64,000 bases of DNA from Bradyrhizobium sp. JYMT SZCCT0428 (GCF_018131075.1 NZ_JAFCLS010000020.1:62001-126000); one strand, 5' to 3'; shown: positions 8,476 through 18,423, counted from the stretch's first letter. The notes: a model not told the origin generated them from the letters alone. A program made the numbers and translations.

Positions 8476-8922
8476 GTGAAACTCCTTGCTGCGATCCTGA
8501 TTTCGACGGCTGTTCTCGCCGCCCTGCCCGCGCAAGCCGGGTTCCGCACGCCGGAATCCCTGGTCCGCAATGTCTACGCCTATTACGGCAAGGGCTCGTC
8601 AGACCTCTCGAAGGGATTGCCGCGCAGCGCCGAGATCGCGGAACAGTTTTTCGACCGCAGTCTGCGAAGCGCGTGGATCGCCCCGCGCGAGGCGCCGTAC
8701 GATTTCATGGTGCAGAGCCCGAGCTGGAAAATCGGCCCGGTCGCGACCAAAATCCTGCGCACGGAATTCGACAAGACCTATGTCACCGCCAGCTTCAACA
8801 ATAACGGCCGCGCCGTCACGCTGAACTTCATCGCCGTCAAGGGGCCTGACGGTTGGGTGATTTCGGACATTGAAAGCTCGCACGATTCACTGCGGCTGTT
8901 TCTCACGCAGTTCAAGCGCTAG
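8476..8922 (+). CDS. Secreted DUF3828-type protein
   Basis: A GTG start at 8476, after AAGAAAGG, gives a 148-residue product with a clear signal peptide (VKLLAAILISTAVLAALPAQA). The longer in-frame ATG at 8353 would put 41 odd residues in front of the signal. The mature part (RTPESLVRNVYAYYG, KILRTEFDKTYVTASFNNNG, DGWVISDIES) resembles DUF3828 lumazine-binding-like periplasmic proteins of unknown function. It converges on the broken amidohydrolase gene. Confidence 0.75.
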   Translation: MKLLAAILISTAVLAALPAQAGFRTPESLVRNVYAYYGKGSSDLSKGLPRSAEIAEQFFDRSLRSAWIAPREAPYDFMVQSPSWKIGPVATKILRTEFDKTYVTASFNNNGRAVTLNFIAVKGPDGWVISDIESSHDSLRLFLTQFKR

Positions 8923-8923
8923 C

Positions 8924-10150
8924 TCAGGGCTTCTGATAGATCACCCTGCCCGCGCGGATGGTGTAAGCGACCTTGGCGAGGTTGCGAACATCGGTCATGG
9001 GATCGCCTTCCAGAACCGCGAAATCCGCGTCAAAGCCCTTTTCAAGCCTGCCCTTCTTCGGCGCCTTGAAATATTTGGCGGGATTGGTCGTCAGCGTTGC
9101 CAGTACTTCGCGTTCCGAAAGCGCGCGGTGCATCAGTCCGTATTCGAGCGACGTGTCATAAAGCTTGATGAAACCGACATCGGTTCCGAACAGCACGACG
9201 CCGCCATTCTCCGAGAACTGCTTGAGTTGATTGACGGCGGCAGCAATGATGTGAGCCGTAACGGCGGGGTCGAGCACGATCGTCGTGAAAAGCGACAGCG
9301 TCGGCGTCAGTGCAATACCCTGCGATTTGAACTGCGCGAGTTGCTCCGGCGAGTAGCCGCCGCGTTGACTGGGAACGGTGTGCGCCATGACATCGACGCC
9401 GGCGGCGATCACGGTTTCGACGCCGGCCGTATTTTGCGGATGGGCAAATACCGGTTTGCCCTCGGCATGGGCGACATCGACCGCCGCTTTGGCGACGGCA
9501 GCGTCCATGTTCACGACGGGCTTGTCGCCCATGAATGCTCCGGTAAACAGCTTGATGCCGTTATGGCCCATCGCGAGAAAGTCGCGTGCCGTCTTTGCCG
9601 CTTCATCCGGGGTCGCCACTTCGGGAACCTCCACCTCGGGCGGCACATAAATGGGATGGCCGCCCTTGGGATACATATTGCCAGCAAGCAGAATGTTGGG
9701 ACCTGCGACATTGCCGGCGTTGATACGCGCGCGCAGCGGCAGGGAAGCTCTGGGGTCGGAGCCGAGATCCCATACCGTGGTGAAGCCCCATTTGGTCAGC
9801 ATGTCCCGCATCGGTGCTTCAAGTGCCGCGGCCGGCGCGCTTGCTGCGTCTTTCCATACCTCTTCCGTGAAGTGGACGTGGCTGTTCCAAAAACCGGCAA
9901 CGACGGTCTTGCCGGTGCAATCGATCACGCGCGCATCCGACGGGACTTACACTTCGCTGCGGCTGCCGATCGCGGTGATGACGCCGTCGGTCGTTACAAC
10001 CACCGCATCCGTGAGCGGCGTGGCCTCGGGCGATGCGTAGACCCGGCCGCCTACGAGCGCGAGCGTTTCCGCTCTCGCTGGCGCGCCGAGCGAGGCAGCT
10101 TCACCCAGCAGAAAACAGAAAAGCGCAGCGCGGAGCCAAGTCACGGTCAT
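8924..10150 (-). pseudogene. Secreted metal-dependent amidohydrolase interrupted by an in-frame TAA
   Basis: Reading from the ATG at 10150, the product has a signal peptide (LRAALFCFLLGEAASLGAPARAE), then the start of an amidohydrolase (TLALVGGRVYASPE). At 9949-9947 a TAA stops the frame after RSEV. The same frame continues at once with VPSDARVIDCTGKTVVAGFWNSHVH, with the HVH metal site, PNILLAGNMYPKGGHP, FAHPQNTAG, HTVPSQRGG, and a normal end at VIYQKP. Length with the stop read through (408 residues) is normal. One base change could restore the frame, so this is either a recent pseudogene or a sequencing error. Re-initiation at the GTG at 9928 would lack the signal peptide. Confidence 0.85.
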
Positions 10151-10287
10151 AGGCCGATCCCTTGTTCACGATGGCAGCCTGGTGCCAAAACAAACCGGAC
10201 CGGGCGATAACTGATTAGCATGCCCTCGATTTGATCGTTCTTGCGCTCCCGAAAAGTTGATGGCGGCGCATGGACGGATCGAACGCC

Positions 10288-11487
10288 CTACTCCTCCGGC
10301 GCGTTCTCGATCGGATCGAAGCGGTCGGCTTCGAGGCCGAGCAGGTTCCAGGATTGCAGCATGTGCGGCGGCAACGGCGCGGTCGCGTCGATCACGCCGC
10401 CACGCGGATGCGGGATCACGATCCGGCGCGCCAGGAGATGCAAGCGGTTCTGGATGCCGCCCGGCAGGTCCCAGTTTTCCTTGTTGAAGTATTTGGGGTC
10501 GCCGACGATGGCATGGTCGATATGCGCCATATGGGCGCGCAATTGATGGGTTCGCCCGGTCACCGGCTTCAGCGACACCCAGGCGAGTTTCTGCGCCGAG
10601 GTCTCGACGACAGCATAGTAGGTTACCGCGTGGCTGGCGCCTTCGTCGCCGTGCTTGGCGATCCGCATGATGGTATCGTCCTCGCTCTCTTCCTTGGCGA
10701 GATAGGTCGAGATGCGGCCCTGCTTCGGCTTCGGTACGCCCGCCACCATCGCCCAGTAAATCTTGCGCGCCGAGCGATGCCGGAACGAGCCGGTCAGCGC
10801 GGTGGCGGCAAAGCGCGTCTTTGCGATCAACAGACAGCCCGAGGTTTCCCGGTCCAGCCGGTGCACCAGTCTTGGTTTTTGTCCCTTGGCGTCGCGCATT
10901 ACTTCCAGCATGTCGTCGACATTGCGCGTGATGCCGGAGCCGCCCTGCACCGCAAGCCCTGCGGGCTTGTTCAGCACCATGACGTCGGCATCCTCGAACA
11001 GGATCATGTCCTTGAGCGCCTGCAGCGTCTTGGTCGCGGCTTCCGAGAGCGTGCCGCCGACCTTCGGCGTATCGAGCTTGAGCGGCGGAATCCGGATGCT
11101 CTGCCCCTCCTCGATCCGGTCCTTGCTGTCGGCGCGCTTGCCGTTGACGCGCAGCTCGCCTTTACGGACGATGCGCTGGATGTGAGAGAACGACAGGCCC
11201 GGGAAACGCGCCTCGAGGAAGCGATCGACGCGCATGTTGTTCTCGTCCGCGGTCACGACCACGGTCTGAACCTTGGTCGGCAGCGGCGGCGGCTCGGCGA
11301 CCACTTTCTCCGGCTCGGGCACGTAAGGCGCCGGTTTCGGCGCGCGGGGGGCCGCGGCCGCAAAACGCGCCGGCGGCTTGCCGCCCGGACGATGGGCCGG
11401 CCGCTCGGCTTTCGAGCCCCGATAGGGACGCGCGCCCTTGGGGCGGTCGCCCGCCGGGCGGAGAGGTTTTTTGACGCGACGGCTCAT
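10288..11487 (-). CDS. rluC: RluC/RluD-family 23S rRNA pseudouridine synthase
   Basis: The 399-residue protein converts uridine to pseudouridine in 23S rRNA. A basic Pro/Arg-rich tail fills residues 1-75, an S4 RNA-binding domain follows at about 86-134 (MRVDRFLEARFPGLSFSHIQ), then the catalytic domain with RLVHRLDRETSG, in which Asp212 is the nucleophile, and VTGRTHQLRAHMAHID. Domain order and motifs fit RluC/RluD; the N-terminal extension is longer than in Escherichia coli. Exact target positions are not deducible. The gene is monocistronic here. Confidence 0.88.
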   Translation of the reverse strand: MSRRVKKPLRPAGDRPKGARPYRGSKAERPAHRPGGKPPARFAAAAPRAPKPAPYVPEPEKVVAEPPPLPTKVQTVVVTADENNMRVDRFLEARFPGLSFSHIQRIVRKGELRVNGKRADSKDRIEEGQSIRIPPLKLDTPKVGGTLSEAATKTLQALKDMILFEDADVMVLNKPAGLAVQGGSGITRNVDDMLEVMRDAKGQKPRLVHRLDRETSGCLLIAKTRFAATALTGSFRHRSARKIYWAMVAGVPKPKQGRISTYLAKEESEDDTIMRIAKHGDEGASHAVTYYAVVETSAQKLAWVSLKPVTGRTHQLRAHMAHIDHAIVGDPKYFNKENWDLPGGIQNRLHLLARRIVIPHPRGGVIDATAPLPPHMLQSWNLLGLEADRFDPIENAPEE

Positions 11488-11739
11488 GATTGGCTTGGCT
11501 CCGGATAAGGCCGTTGCCTAGCGCAAAAGCAGCGAATCGTCACGGTGAATCGGCCCGTTCCGGCGAATGTCTGCGCAAATCCCGGCCGATCCGGCTTCAA
11601 TTTCCGCTGCATTTGGTCTCGCGCCAGATCCATCTGATACTCGTGTGGGCGCGGGTCGCGTGCGAAAGCTTGTCCGCCTGGCCGGCGGCCAGCCAGGCAC
11701 CGGCAGGATGATGGTTTGGAAGCAAACGGGAGTTGCGGG

Positions 11740-12693
11740 ATGAAATCGACGACATGGGCCGTGAAGGTGTTCCTGGCCGTGACCGCAGCAATGTGGGCGG
11801 GTTCAGCCCTCGCACAGCAGCCGGCGATGTCCGAAGATTTGGCGTGGAAGCTGCTGGAGCTCGGGCGCACCATCGACCCGCCCAAGACCGCCGCGCTCTA
11901 CGCGCCGATGCAGCAAAAGGAGCCCTACGAGGGCATCAAGACCGAGCGCGACGTCAAATACGGCGCGGCGGAGCGGCATCTGCTGGACGTGTTTACGCCG
12001 GACACTAATTCATCCGCGCGGCCGGTGCTGATCTTCATCCACGGCGGCGGCTTTGTTGCCGGCAACAAGCGCAATCCCGGCAGTCCCTTTTACGACAACA
12101 TCATGCTGTGGGCGGTGAAGAACGGCTTCGTCGGCGTCAACGCCACCTACCGCCTGGCGCCGCAATTCGTGTATCCAGCCAGCGCCGAAGACCTTGCGTC
12201 GGTGGTGCAATGGGTGAGCGAGAAAATCCGCGAGCGCGGCGGCGATCCCGATCGCATCTTCCTGATGGGGCAATCCGCCGGCGCGGTGCATGTCGCCAAC
12301 TACGTATCGCATCCCGAGCTTCACAAGGTGAAGGGCGGCGGCCTTGCGGGCGCGATCATGGTCTCCGGCATCTATGATCTCACCGCCTCGCCGGTCGGCG
12401 ACGCCGAGATCACCTATTTCGGTTCCGATCCCTCGCGCTATGCCGAACGATCCTCGCTGCGAGGTTTGCTGGAAACAAAGATTCCATTGATGGTCACGGC
12501 CGCCGAACTCGATCCACCGCGCTTCATCGAGCAATACGAATTGCTGAAACAGGCCACCTGCAAAAGCGCCAACGGATGCGCGCGCACCTTCATGCTGCCG
12601 CAGCACAGCCACATGTCGGAGGTCTACGCGATCAACACGTCGGATACGCGATTGACTGATGAAATCATGGAGTTCGTGAAGGCGGGGAAGTAA
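11740..12693 (+). CDS. Secreted alpha/beta hydrolase (hormone-sensitive-lipase/carboxylesterase type)
   Basis: The 317-residue protein begins with a signal peptide (VFLAVTAAMWAGSALAQQ). It carries the HGGG oxyanion motif (101-104), GQSAG nucleophile elbow (Ser179), a probable acid in TAAELDPP, and a C-terminal HSHMSE His. This set is typical of the esterase/lipase group related to hormone-sensitive lipase. Start at 11740 is chosen because it begins the signal sequence and follows GGGAG; the upstream ATG at 11716 adds only eight residues. Substrate unknown. Confidence 0.82.
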   Translation: MKSTTWAVKVFLAVTAAMWAGSALAQQPAMSEDLAWKLLELGRTIDPPKTAALYAPMQQKEPYEGIKTERDVKYGAAERHLLDVFTPDTNSSARPVLIFIHGGGFVAGNKRNPGSPFYDNIMLWAVKNGFVGVNATYRLAPQFVYPASAEDLASVVQWVSEKIRERGGDPDRIFLMGQSAGAVHVANYVSHPELHKVKGGGLAGAIMVSGIYDLTASPVGDAEITYFGSDPSRYAERSSLRGLLETKIPLMVTAAELDPPRFIEQYELLKQATCKSANGCARTFMLPQHSHMSEVYAINTSDTRLTDEIMEFVKAGK

Positions 12694-12896
12694 GTTTGCT
12701 CTCGCCTCTACGTGCCCGGAAATCCCCGCGCTGAACTCTCACGAAGCGATCCTCCACCCGCAACGACGAAAGCCGGCCGGTGTGACCTTTGTCACTGAGC
12801 TATTCCCGAAGATGCTCATGATCTGCCGAGCGTGCCCGTGGAGCTTGCCGAACGGGCCGGCGCAGCTTGCGAACGCCAATCGAAGGGATCACGGGA

Positions 12897-13241
12897 ATGT
12901 CCATCTTCGTGGAAATTCTGATCGCCATCCTGGGTACGGCGATGATCGTCGTCGGATCAGGCTTGGTTCTCGCATTCCGAATGGCGCTCCGCATCTTCGA
13001 CCAATCGCTCAGCAGCGAGTTTGCCGGCCAGGGCCGAGAGCAGGTCGAACGCATCGCGATGAAAATCAGCAATCCGTTCGTGCGGCAAATCGTATTGAAG
13101 CATGTCGTGACAGCCGGAGGAACTCTGGCCGTCTCGCTGGCACGTGGGGCCATCGAGTCGCGGAAGCGAACGGCGCTGTATCTGGTGATCGCCGGCATTC
13201 TTACGTTCGCCCTGGCCTGCATTCAATTCGCGAAGGGTTGA
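12897..13241 (+). CDS. Small two-helix membrane protein of unknown function
   Basis: The 114-residue product has a hydrophobic segment at residues 5-28 (EILIAILGTAMIVVGSGLVL) and another at 92-110 (ALYLVIAGILTFALACIQF), with a charged helix between them. The ATG at 12897 follows a weak GGGA; an in-frame upstream ATG at 12867 adds MRTPIEGITG. I do not recognise a family. It faces the TPR gene convergently. Confidence 0.55.
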   Translation: MSIFVEILIAILGTAMIVVGSGLVLAFRMALRIFDQSLSSEFAGQGREQVERIAMKISNPFVRQIVLKHVVTAGGTLAVSLARGAIESRKRTALYLVIAGILTFALACIQFAKG

Positions 13242-13272
13242 TGGCCGCTCGTGCAGGCCGAACTCCGGGTGC

Positions 13273-13983
13273 TCACTTGCACTGCGCGTCATTCCTCAAG
13301 CGGTTGAGATCGACGCTCGCATTGCTCGACGGACGCTGCTTCATCGCTACATCAGCCGCCGCGCAGGCGGCGTCGCGGTCGCCGTTTTGCAGGCGGGCGT
13401 GGGCGAGATTGATCCAGGCGTCGCCGAAGTCCGGCGTGTCCTTGACCGCCTGCTCCAGCACCGGCTGCGCCTCCTTCGGACGCTTGGCGACCAGCAGCAC
13501 GCGGCCATAGTCCGCATTCAGCATCTTCAACGGATTGGGCTGCTTCTGCGCGATCCGGAACAGCTCTTCGGCGTAGTCGAGGTCCTTGAAGCGGATTTGC
13601 GCGATCGCCGCCAGGCCGTGATAGACGACGCTCTGTTCGGGAGCCACGAGATAGGCCTGGTTGAATCGCAGTGCAGCTTCGGGGTACTTGCCCGATCCAA
13701 GCGCCCGCCAACCACGCTTGACCACTTCGTCCAGGGCCTTCTCCTTGGTCCCGGCCGCCTGCACCAGCGCCTTGACGAACTTGTCGTCCTCATTCCGCTC
13801 CGCGTCGGTCTTGGCTGCGAAGCCAAAGAACGGCTGTTCCTTGCTCGGCGCCGCATAGCTACGCTTCGTCACCTGTATCCCCGGCGCAACTTCCACGGTG
13901 TCAGCCGACGCGGAATGCGCAAACCCCACGGCAAGAAGCGCGCACGCGAAAGCGAACAAGCCACGGCACTTCAGACCAATCAT
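13273..13983 (-). CDS. Secreted tetratricopeptide-repeat protein
   Basis: The 236-residue protein has a signal peptide (FAFACALLAVGFAHSASA) and at least two TPR-like helix pairs (LGSGKYPEAALRFNQAYLVAPE, LAAIAQIRFKDLDYAEELFRIA, GDAWINLAHARLQNGDRDAACAAADVA), so it is probably a periplasmic scaffold. Its ATG directly abuts the stop of rarA, so it is the last gene of a coupled degQ-rarA-TPR operon. Specific role unknown. Confidence 0.75.
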   Translation of the reverse strand: MIGLKCRGLFAFACALLAVGFAHSASADTVEVAPGIQVTKRSYAAPSKEQPFFGFAAKTDAERNEDDKFVKALVQAAGTKEKALDEVVKRGWRALGSGKYPEAALRFNQAYLVAPEQSVVYHGLAAIAQIRFKDLDYAEELFRIAQKQPNPLKMLNADYGRVLLVAKRPKEAQPVLEQAVKDTPDFGDAWINLAHARLQNGDRDAACAAADVAMKQRPSSNASVDLNRLRNDAQCK

Positions 13984-15321
13984 TCAGCTTTCCCCACTGC
14001 GTTCCCGTCGCAGCTTCGCCCAATAATCCAGCCGCTTGCGGATTTCGCGCTCAAAACCGCGGTCGGGCGGATCATAAAATGTCTGGCGTCCCAGCGCGTC
14101 CGGGAAATAGTCCTGGCCGGAAAACGCATCGGGCGCATCGTGGTCGTATTCGTAGCCGGAACCGTAGCCTTCCGACTTCATCAGCTTGGTCGGCGAGTTG
14201 AGAATGTGCTTTGGCGGCAGCAGCGAACCGCCCTCCTTCGCCGTGCGCATCGCCGCGCCAAAGGCCTTGTAGGCGGCGTTCGATTTCGGCGCGGTGGCGA
14301 GATAGATCACGGCCTGCGCGATCGCCAGTTCGCCCTCGGGATGGCCGAGGAAATCATAGGCGTCCTTGGCGGCGTTGCAGATCACCAGCGCCTGCGGATC
14401 GGCAAGGCCAATGTCCTCCACCGCCATGCGCACCACCCGCCGCGCCAGGAACAGCGGGTCCTCGCCGGCGTCCATCATGCGCGCGAGATAATACAGCGCC
14501 GCATCCGGATCGGAGCCGCGCACCGCCTTATGCAGCGCCGAGATCAAATTGTAGTGGCCGTCGGCGGATTTGTCGTAGATCGGCGCGCGGCGTTGCAGGA
14601 TGTCCTGCAACTTCTCGGCGTTGAAGACTTCACCCTTGCGTGCGGCGCGCCAGACTTCTTCGGCGAGCGTCAGCGCGGCGCGGCCGTCGCCATCGGCCAT
14701 CCGCACCAGCACGGCGCGGGCCTCGGCATCGAGCGGCAGTTTTTTGCCCTCGATCTTTTCGGCATGGGCGTAGAGCTGTTCCACCGCCACTGCATCAAGT
14801 GAATGAAATACCAGCACGCGCGCCCGCGACAGCAGCGCCGCGTTGAGCTCGAACGACGGATTTTCGGTGGTGGCGCCGACCAGCACCACGGTGCCGTCTT
14901 CCATCACGGGCAGAAACGAATCCTGCTGCGCACGGTTGAAGCGATGCACCTCGTCGACGAACAGCAGCGTGCCCTTGCCGGTCTCGCGGCGGGCGCGCGC
15001 GGCATCGAACACTTTCTTCAGATCGGCGACGCCGGAAAAAACCGCGGAGATCTGCTCGAAATGCAGTTCGGTGGCATCGGCGAGCAGCCGCGCCACGGTG
15101 GTCTTGCCGGTACCGGGCGGCCCCCAGAACACCAGCGAGCCCAGCGTGCGCGTTTCCAGCATCCGCGTCAGCGCGCCGTCGGGGCCGAGGATGTGATCCT
15201 GGCCGACGACATCGGATAGCGACTGCGGGCGCAGCCGGTCCGGCAGCGGACGCGGCGCGTCCTGCTCCATCCCTGCCGCGGCAAAGAGGTTGGCAGCTTC
15301 GCGTGGCTGCTTCGGGCTCAT
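13984..15321 (-). CDS. rarA: Replication-associated recombination protein A (MgsA/RarA AAA+ ATPase)
   Basis: The 445-residue AAA+ ATPase acts at stalled replication forks. It shows Walker A GPPGTGKTTVAR (from residue 67), Walker B LLFVDEVHRFNR, sensor 1 VLVGATTENPSFELN, and the RarA C-terminal helical region with HYNLISALHKAVRGSDPDAALYYLARMMDAGEDP. Length is normal. Its ATG overlaps the stop of the degQ-like gene by 4 bp and its own stop abuts the TPR gene, so expression of the three is linked. Confidence 0.93.
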   Translation of the reverse strand: MSPKQPREAANLFAAAGMEQDAPRPLPDRLRPQSLSDVVGQDHILGPDGALTRMLETRTLGSLVFWGPPGTGKTTVARLLADATELHFEQISAVFSGVADLKKVFDAARARRETGKGTLLFVDEVHRFNRAQQDSFLPVMEDGTVVLVGATTENPSFELNAALLSRARVLVFHSLDAVAVEQLYAHAEKIEGKKLPLDAEARAVLVRMADGDGRAALTLAEEVWRAARKGEVFNAEKLQDILQRRAPIYDKSADGHYNLISALHKAVRGSDPDAALYYLARMMDAGEDPLFLARRVVRMAVEDIGLADPQALVICNAAKDAYDFLGHPEGELAIAQAVIYLATAPKSNAAYKAFGAAMRTAKEGGSLLPPKHILNSPTKLMKSEGYGSGYEYDHDAPDAFSGQDYFPDALGRQTFYDPPDRGFEREIRKRLDYWAKLRRERSGES

Positions 15322-16709
15322 CCGCCGAGCGTCACGTTGATCTGCTGGTCGCCGCGCACCACCGTGATGCGCCAGATCCGCGCCGAGGTTTTGGACGCCT
15401 TGTCGAGATCGCTGGTCTTGGCGATCTTCTGGCTATTGACCGCGAGGATGATGTCGCCCTTCTGGAAACCAACGCCGGCGGCCGTTCCGCCATCGGCGAG
15501 ATCGATCACGACGACGCCTTCGGTCGAAGCGTCCAGCCGCAGCTCGTCGGCCACCGCCGGCGAGATGTTGGCGACCTTCGCGCCCTGGAACGGCGAGCGT
15601 GCGGTCAGCACGATCTCATCGCGATTGGTATCGGGCGCGGTTTCCAGCGGCACATTCAGCTTCACGGTCTTGCCGGCGCGCTGCACGTCGATCTGCGCCG
15701 AACCACCCAACGGACGGGTGGCGAAGCGATAGTCGAACGCGTTGGGGTCGTCGATCACCTGTCCGTCGATAGCCACGATCAGGTCGGACAGTTTCAATCC
15801 GGCGCGCGCTGCCGGGCTGTTCGCCGCGACGTTGGCGACCAGCGCACCGGTCGGTGACTTCAGCCCCAGCGTCTCCGCGATCTCGGGCGTCACCGCCTGC
15901 AACCTGGCGCCAAGATACGGGCGCTTCACCGCCTTGCCGCCGCTCTTGGCGGAGGCCACGACCACGCGCACCATGTTGGCGGGAATCGCAAAGCCGATGC
16001 CCTGCGAGCCGCCGGAGCGCGAGAAAATCGCGGTGTTGATGCCCGCAAGCTTGCCGGTCATGTCGACCAGCGCGCCGCCGGAATTGCCGGGGTTGATCGC
16101 GGCATCGGTCTGGATGAAGAACTGGTAGTCGGTGATGCCGACTTGCGTGCGCGCCAGCGCCGAGATGATGCCCTGCGTCACGGTCTGGCCGACGCCGAAG
16201 GGATTGCCGATCGCGAGCACGACGTCGCCGACCAGCAATTCATCGGAATTGGCAAAGTCGATCGTCGTGAACTTCTCCTTGGAGTCCTTGATGCGCAGCA
16301 CCGCCAGATCGGTGCGGCTGTCTTTCAGCACGATCTCGGCTTCGAATTCGCGCTTGTCAGCCAGCGAGATCTTGACCTGATCGGCGCCTTCGATGACGTG
16401 GTTGTTGGTAACGACGAGGCCGGAGGCATCGACCATCACGCCCGAACCCAGCGAACGCTGCATCTGCTCGGGCTGCTGACCGGGCACGCCGAAGAAGCGG
16501 CGGAAGATCGGATCGTCCAGCAAGGGATTGCGGTTCTGCACGGTCTTGGCGGCATAGACGTTGACCACCGCCGGCTGCACCCGCTGCACGATCGGCGCAA
16601 AGGATAGCCGCAGTTCGGCTCCCGACGACGGCACGCGGCGGTCCTGCGCCAGCGCCGGCGTGGCAACGATCGCGGAAACCAGTAGCAGGGCAAGAGAGCG
16701 AATCAACAT
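15318..16709 (-). CDS. Do/DegQ-family periplasmic serine endoprotease
   Basis: The 463-residue protein has a signal peptide (LIRSLALLLVSAIVATPALAQ), a trypsin-like domain with His104 (TNNHVI), Asp134 (RTDLAVLRI) and Ser210 (PGNSGGAL), and two PDZ domains (about 285-360 with RPYLGARLQAVTPE and GLKLSDLIVAIDG, and a second ending near 455). It degrades or holds misfolded envelope proteins. The frame is open to 16862, but the signal sequence starts at the ATG at 16709. Its stop overlaps the rarA start by 4 bp. Confidence 0.9.
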   Translation of the reverse strand: MLIRSLALLLVSAIVATPALAQDRRVPSSGAELRLSFAPIVQRVQPAVVNVYAAKTVQNRNPLLDDPIFRRFFGVPGQQPEQMQRSLGSGVMVDASGLVVTNNHVIEGADQVKISLADKREFEAEIVLKDSRTDLAVLRIKDSKEKFTTIDFANSDELLVGDVVLAIGNPFGVGQTVTQGIISALARTQVGITDYQFFIQTDAAINPGNSGGALVDMTGKLAGINTAIFSRSGGSQGIGFAIPANMVRVVVASAKSGGKAVKRPYLGARLQAVTPEIAETLGLKSPTGALVANVAANSPAARAGLKLSDLIVAIDGQVIDDPNAFDYRFATRPLGGSAQIDVQRAGKTVKLNVPLETAPDTNRDEIVLTARSPFQGAKVANISPAVADELRLDASTEGVVVIDLADGGTAAGVGFQKGDIILAVNSQKIAKTSDLDKASKTSARIWRITVVRGDQQINVTLGG

Positions 16710-16783
16710 GCAAGAAATCCCGTAATTTGGTGCGTCAGATATAGATGCGAGGCGGCAACGAGAGAAGACAAAGCGGTACACAA

Positions 16784-17161
16784 CTACGCTGCGCGATCGG
16801 GCGCTTTGATGGTTTCCGGTGCGGGTCCACAGGACAGCCGGTCCCGATGGCTCTCGCCCCACGCTTTCAGCGTATCGATCACGGGACGCAGGCTCTCGCC
16901 GAGCTCCGAGAGGGTATATTCGACCCGCGGCGGCACCTCGGCATAGACCTTGCGGACCACCAGTTTGTCATCCTCCAGTGCGCGCAGCTGCTTGGTCAGC
17001 ATGCGCTGGGTAATGCCGGGCATCCGCCGCCGCAACTCCCCAAATCGCTGGGTACCGGCCTGCAGATGGAACAGGATCACGCCTTTCCATTTGCCGTCGA
17101 TCAGGTCGAGGGTGACTTCCACCGAGCAGCCGGGCCGATGAGCAAAATTCCGCCTTTTCAT
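16784..17161 (-). CDS. HxlR-family winged-helix transcriptional regulator
   Basis: The 125-residue protein has the HxlR signature: CSVEVTLDLIDGKWKGVILFHL with Cys12 near the N-terminus, GELRRRMPGITQRMLTKQLRALE as the recognition helix, and RVEYTLSELGESLRPVI. Members often sense oxidants, electrophiles or aldehydes through the N-terminal Cys. It is divergent from a quinone-reductase-type gene, which is a common target arrangement, so it probably controls that gene and itself. Confidence 0.88.
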   Translation of the reverse strand: MKRRNFAHRPGCSVEVTLDLIDGKWKGVILFHLQAGTQRFGELRRRMPGITQRMLTKQLRALEDDKLVVRKVYAEVPPRVEYTLSELGESLRPVIDTLKAWGESHRDRLSCGPAPETIKAPDRAA

Positions 17162-17188
17162 GCGTTATTTTCCAATAGTATCCAAACA

Positions 17189-17201
17189 GGGACTAGTTCC
17201 C
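17189..17201. promoter_or_regulatory. Possible HxlR operator
   Basis: GGGA-CTAGT-TCCC is an inverted repeat in the 118-bp divergent promoter between the HxlR regulator and the quinone-reductase gene. It is short, and binding is inferred from position only. Confidence 0.35.
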
Positions 17202-17279
17202 CTATTTTACAGTACTTGCCAAATTGACGCCAGCGCGACAGGTAGGCTCAATCAACAGAACTGGCAGGAGACAGCAGCC

Positions 17280-18293
17280 ATGAAGGCCGTCGGATACCAA
17301 AAATCGCTCCCCGTCGAGGACGCGAATTCGCTGATCGATTTCGAGATCACCAAACCGGAGCCGAAGGGACGCGACGTCAGAGTCGCCGTAAAAGCGATTT
17401 CGGCCAACCCGGTGGACTACAAGGTCCGCAAGCGCGCCGCGCCGCCCGAAGGCGAGACCAAGATTTTGGGTTATGACGCCGCCGGTGTTGTCGATGCGGT
17501 CGGGCCTGACGTGACGCTGTTCAAGCCGGGCGATGAAGTGTTCTACGCCGGCTCGATCCTGCGCCAGGGCACCAATTCGGAATTCCATCTGGTCGACGAG
17601 CGCATCGTCGGCCGCAAGCCAAAGTCGCTCTCCTTTGCGCAGGCCGCCGCGCTGCCCCTGACCTCGATCACCGCCTGGGAATTGTTGTTCGACCGGCTCG
17701 GCGCGGTACCGGGCAAGAGCGTCGATCCGCGCACGCTATTGATTACCGGCGGTGCCGGCGGCGTCGGCTCGATCCTGATCCAGCTCGCGCGTCGCCTCAC
17801 CGGCCTCACCGTGGTTGCCACCGCGACCCGGCCGGAATCGAAAAAGTGGTGCCTCGATCTCGGCGCGCATGCTGTGATCGATCATGGCAAGCCGATGAAG
17901 GAGCAGATCGAGCAATTGAAGGTGCCGCCGGTCGGCCTCGTCGCCAGCCTCACCTACACCGATCAGCACTACAAGGGAATCGCGGACCTGATGGCGCCGC
18001 AGGGCAAGTTCGGCCTGATCGACGATCCCCCGGAATTCACCATGAGCGCCTTCAAGGGCAAGGCGATCTCGGTGCACTGGGAATCGATGTTCACGCGCTC
18101 GTCGTTCCAGACGCCGGACATGATTGCGCAGCATATGCTGCTGAACGATGTCGCCGACCTCATCGACAAGGGCGTGCTGCGCACCACGCTCGACCAGACC
18201 TTTGGCACCATCAACGCCGCCAACCTCAAGCGCGCGCATGCGCTTCTGGAGTCGGGAAAATCGCGCGGCAAGATCGTGCTGGAAGGATGGTAG
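17280..18293 (+). CDS. Zinc-type alcohol dehydrogenase-like / NADPH:quinone reductase
   Basis: The 337-residue medium-chain reductase has a GroES-like N half (SANPVDYKVRKRAAPPEGETKILGYDAAGVV) and a Rossmann domain with TGGAGGVGSILIQLARRL. Structural-zinc cysteines are absent, which fits the zinc-free quinone-reductase branch. Such enzymes reduce quinones or enones with NADPH in the cytoplasm. The ATG at 17280 starts the homology and lies after GGCAGGAG. Divergent from an HxlR regulator, so likely induced by reactive electrophiles; the substrate is unknown. Confidence 0.87.
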   Translation: MKAVGYQKSLPVEDANSLIDFEITKPEPKGRDVRVAVKAISANPVDYKVRKRAAPPEGETKILGYDAAGVVDAVGPDVTLFKPGDEVFYAGSILRQGTNSEFHLVDERIVGRKPKSLSFAQAAALPLTSITAWELLFDRLGAVPGKSVDPRTLLITGGAGGVGSILIQLARRLTGLTVVATATRPESKKWCLDLGAHAVIDHGKPMKEQIEQLKVPPVGLVASLTYTDQHYKGIADLMAPQGKFGLIDDPPEFTMSAFKGKAISVHWESMFTRSSFQTPDMIAQHMLLNDVADLIDKGVLRTTLDQTFGTINAANLKRAHALLESGKSRGKIVLEGW

Positions 18294-18423
18294 CGGGCCA
18301 ATAATTGGGTTGATCAGAAGCCCGATTCAAGGGACCGTGTCCTGCATCGATCCGGGACCGCTGTCGCCAAAAACCCCGGCGCGAATTGCCAGGGTTTACG
18401 GAAGACAGGAGTACTTGTTCGAC

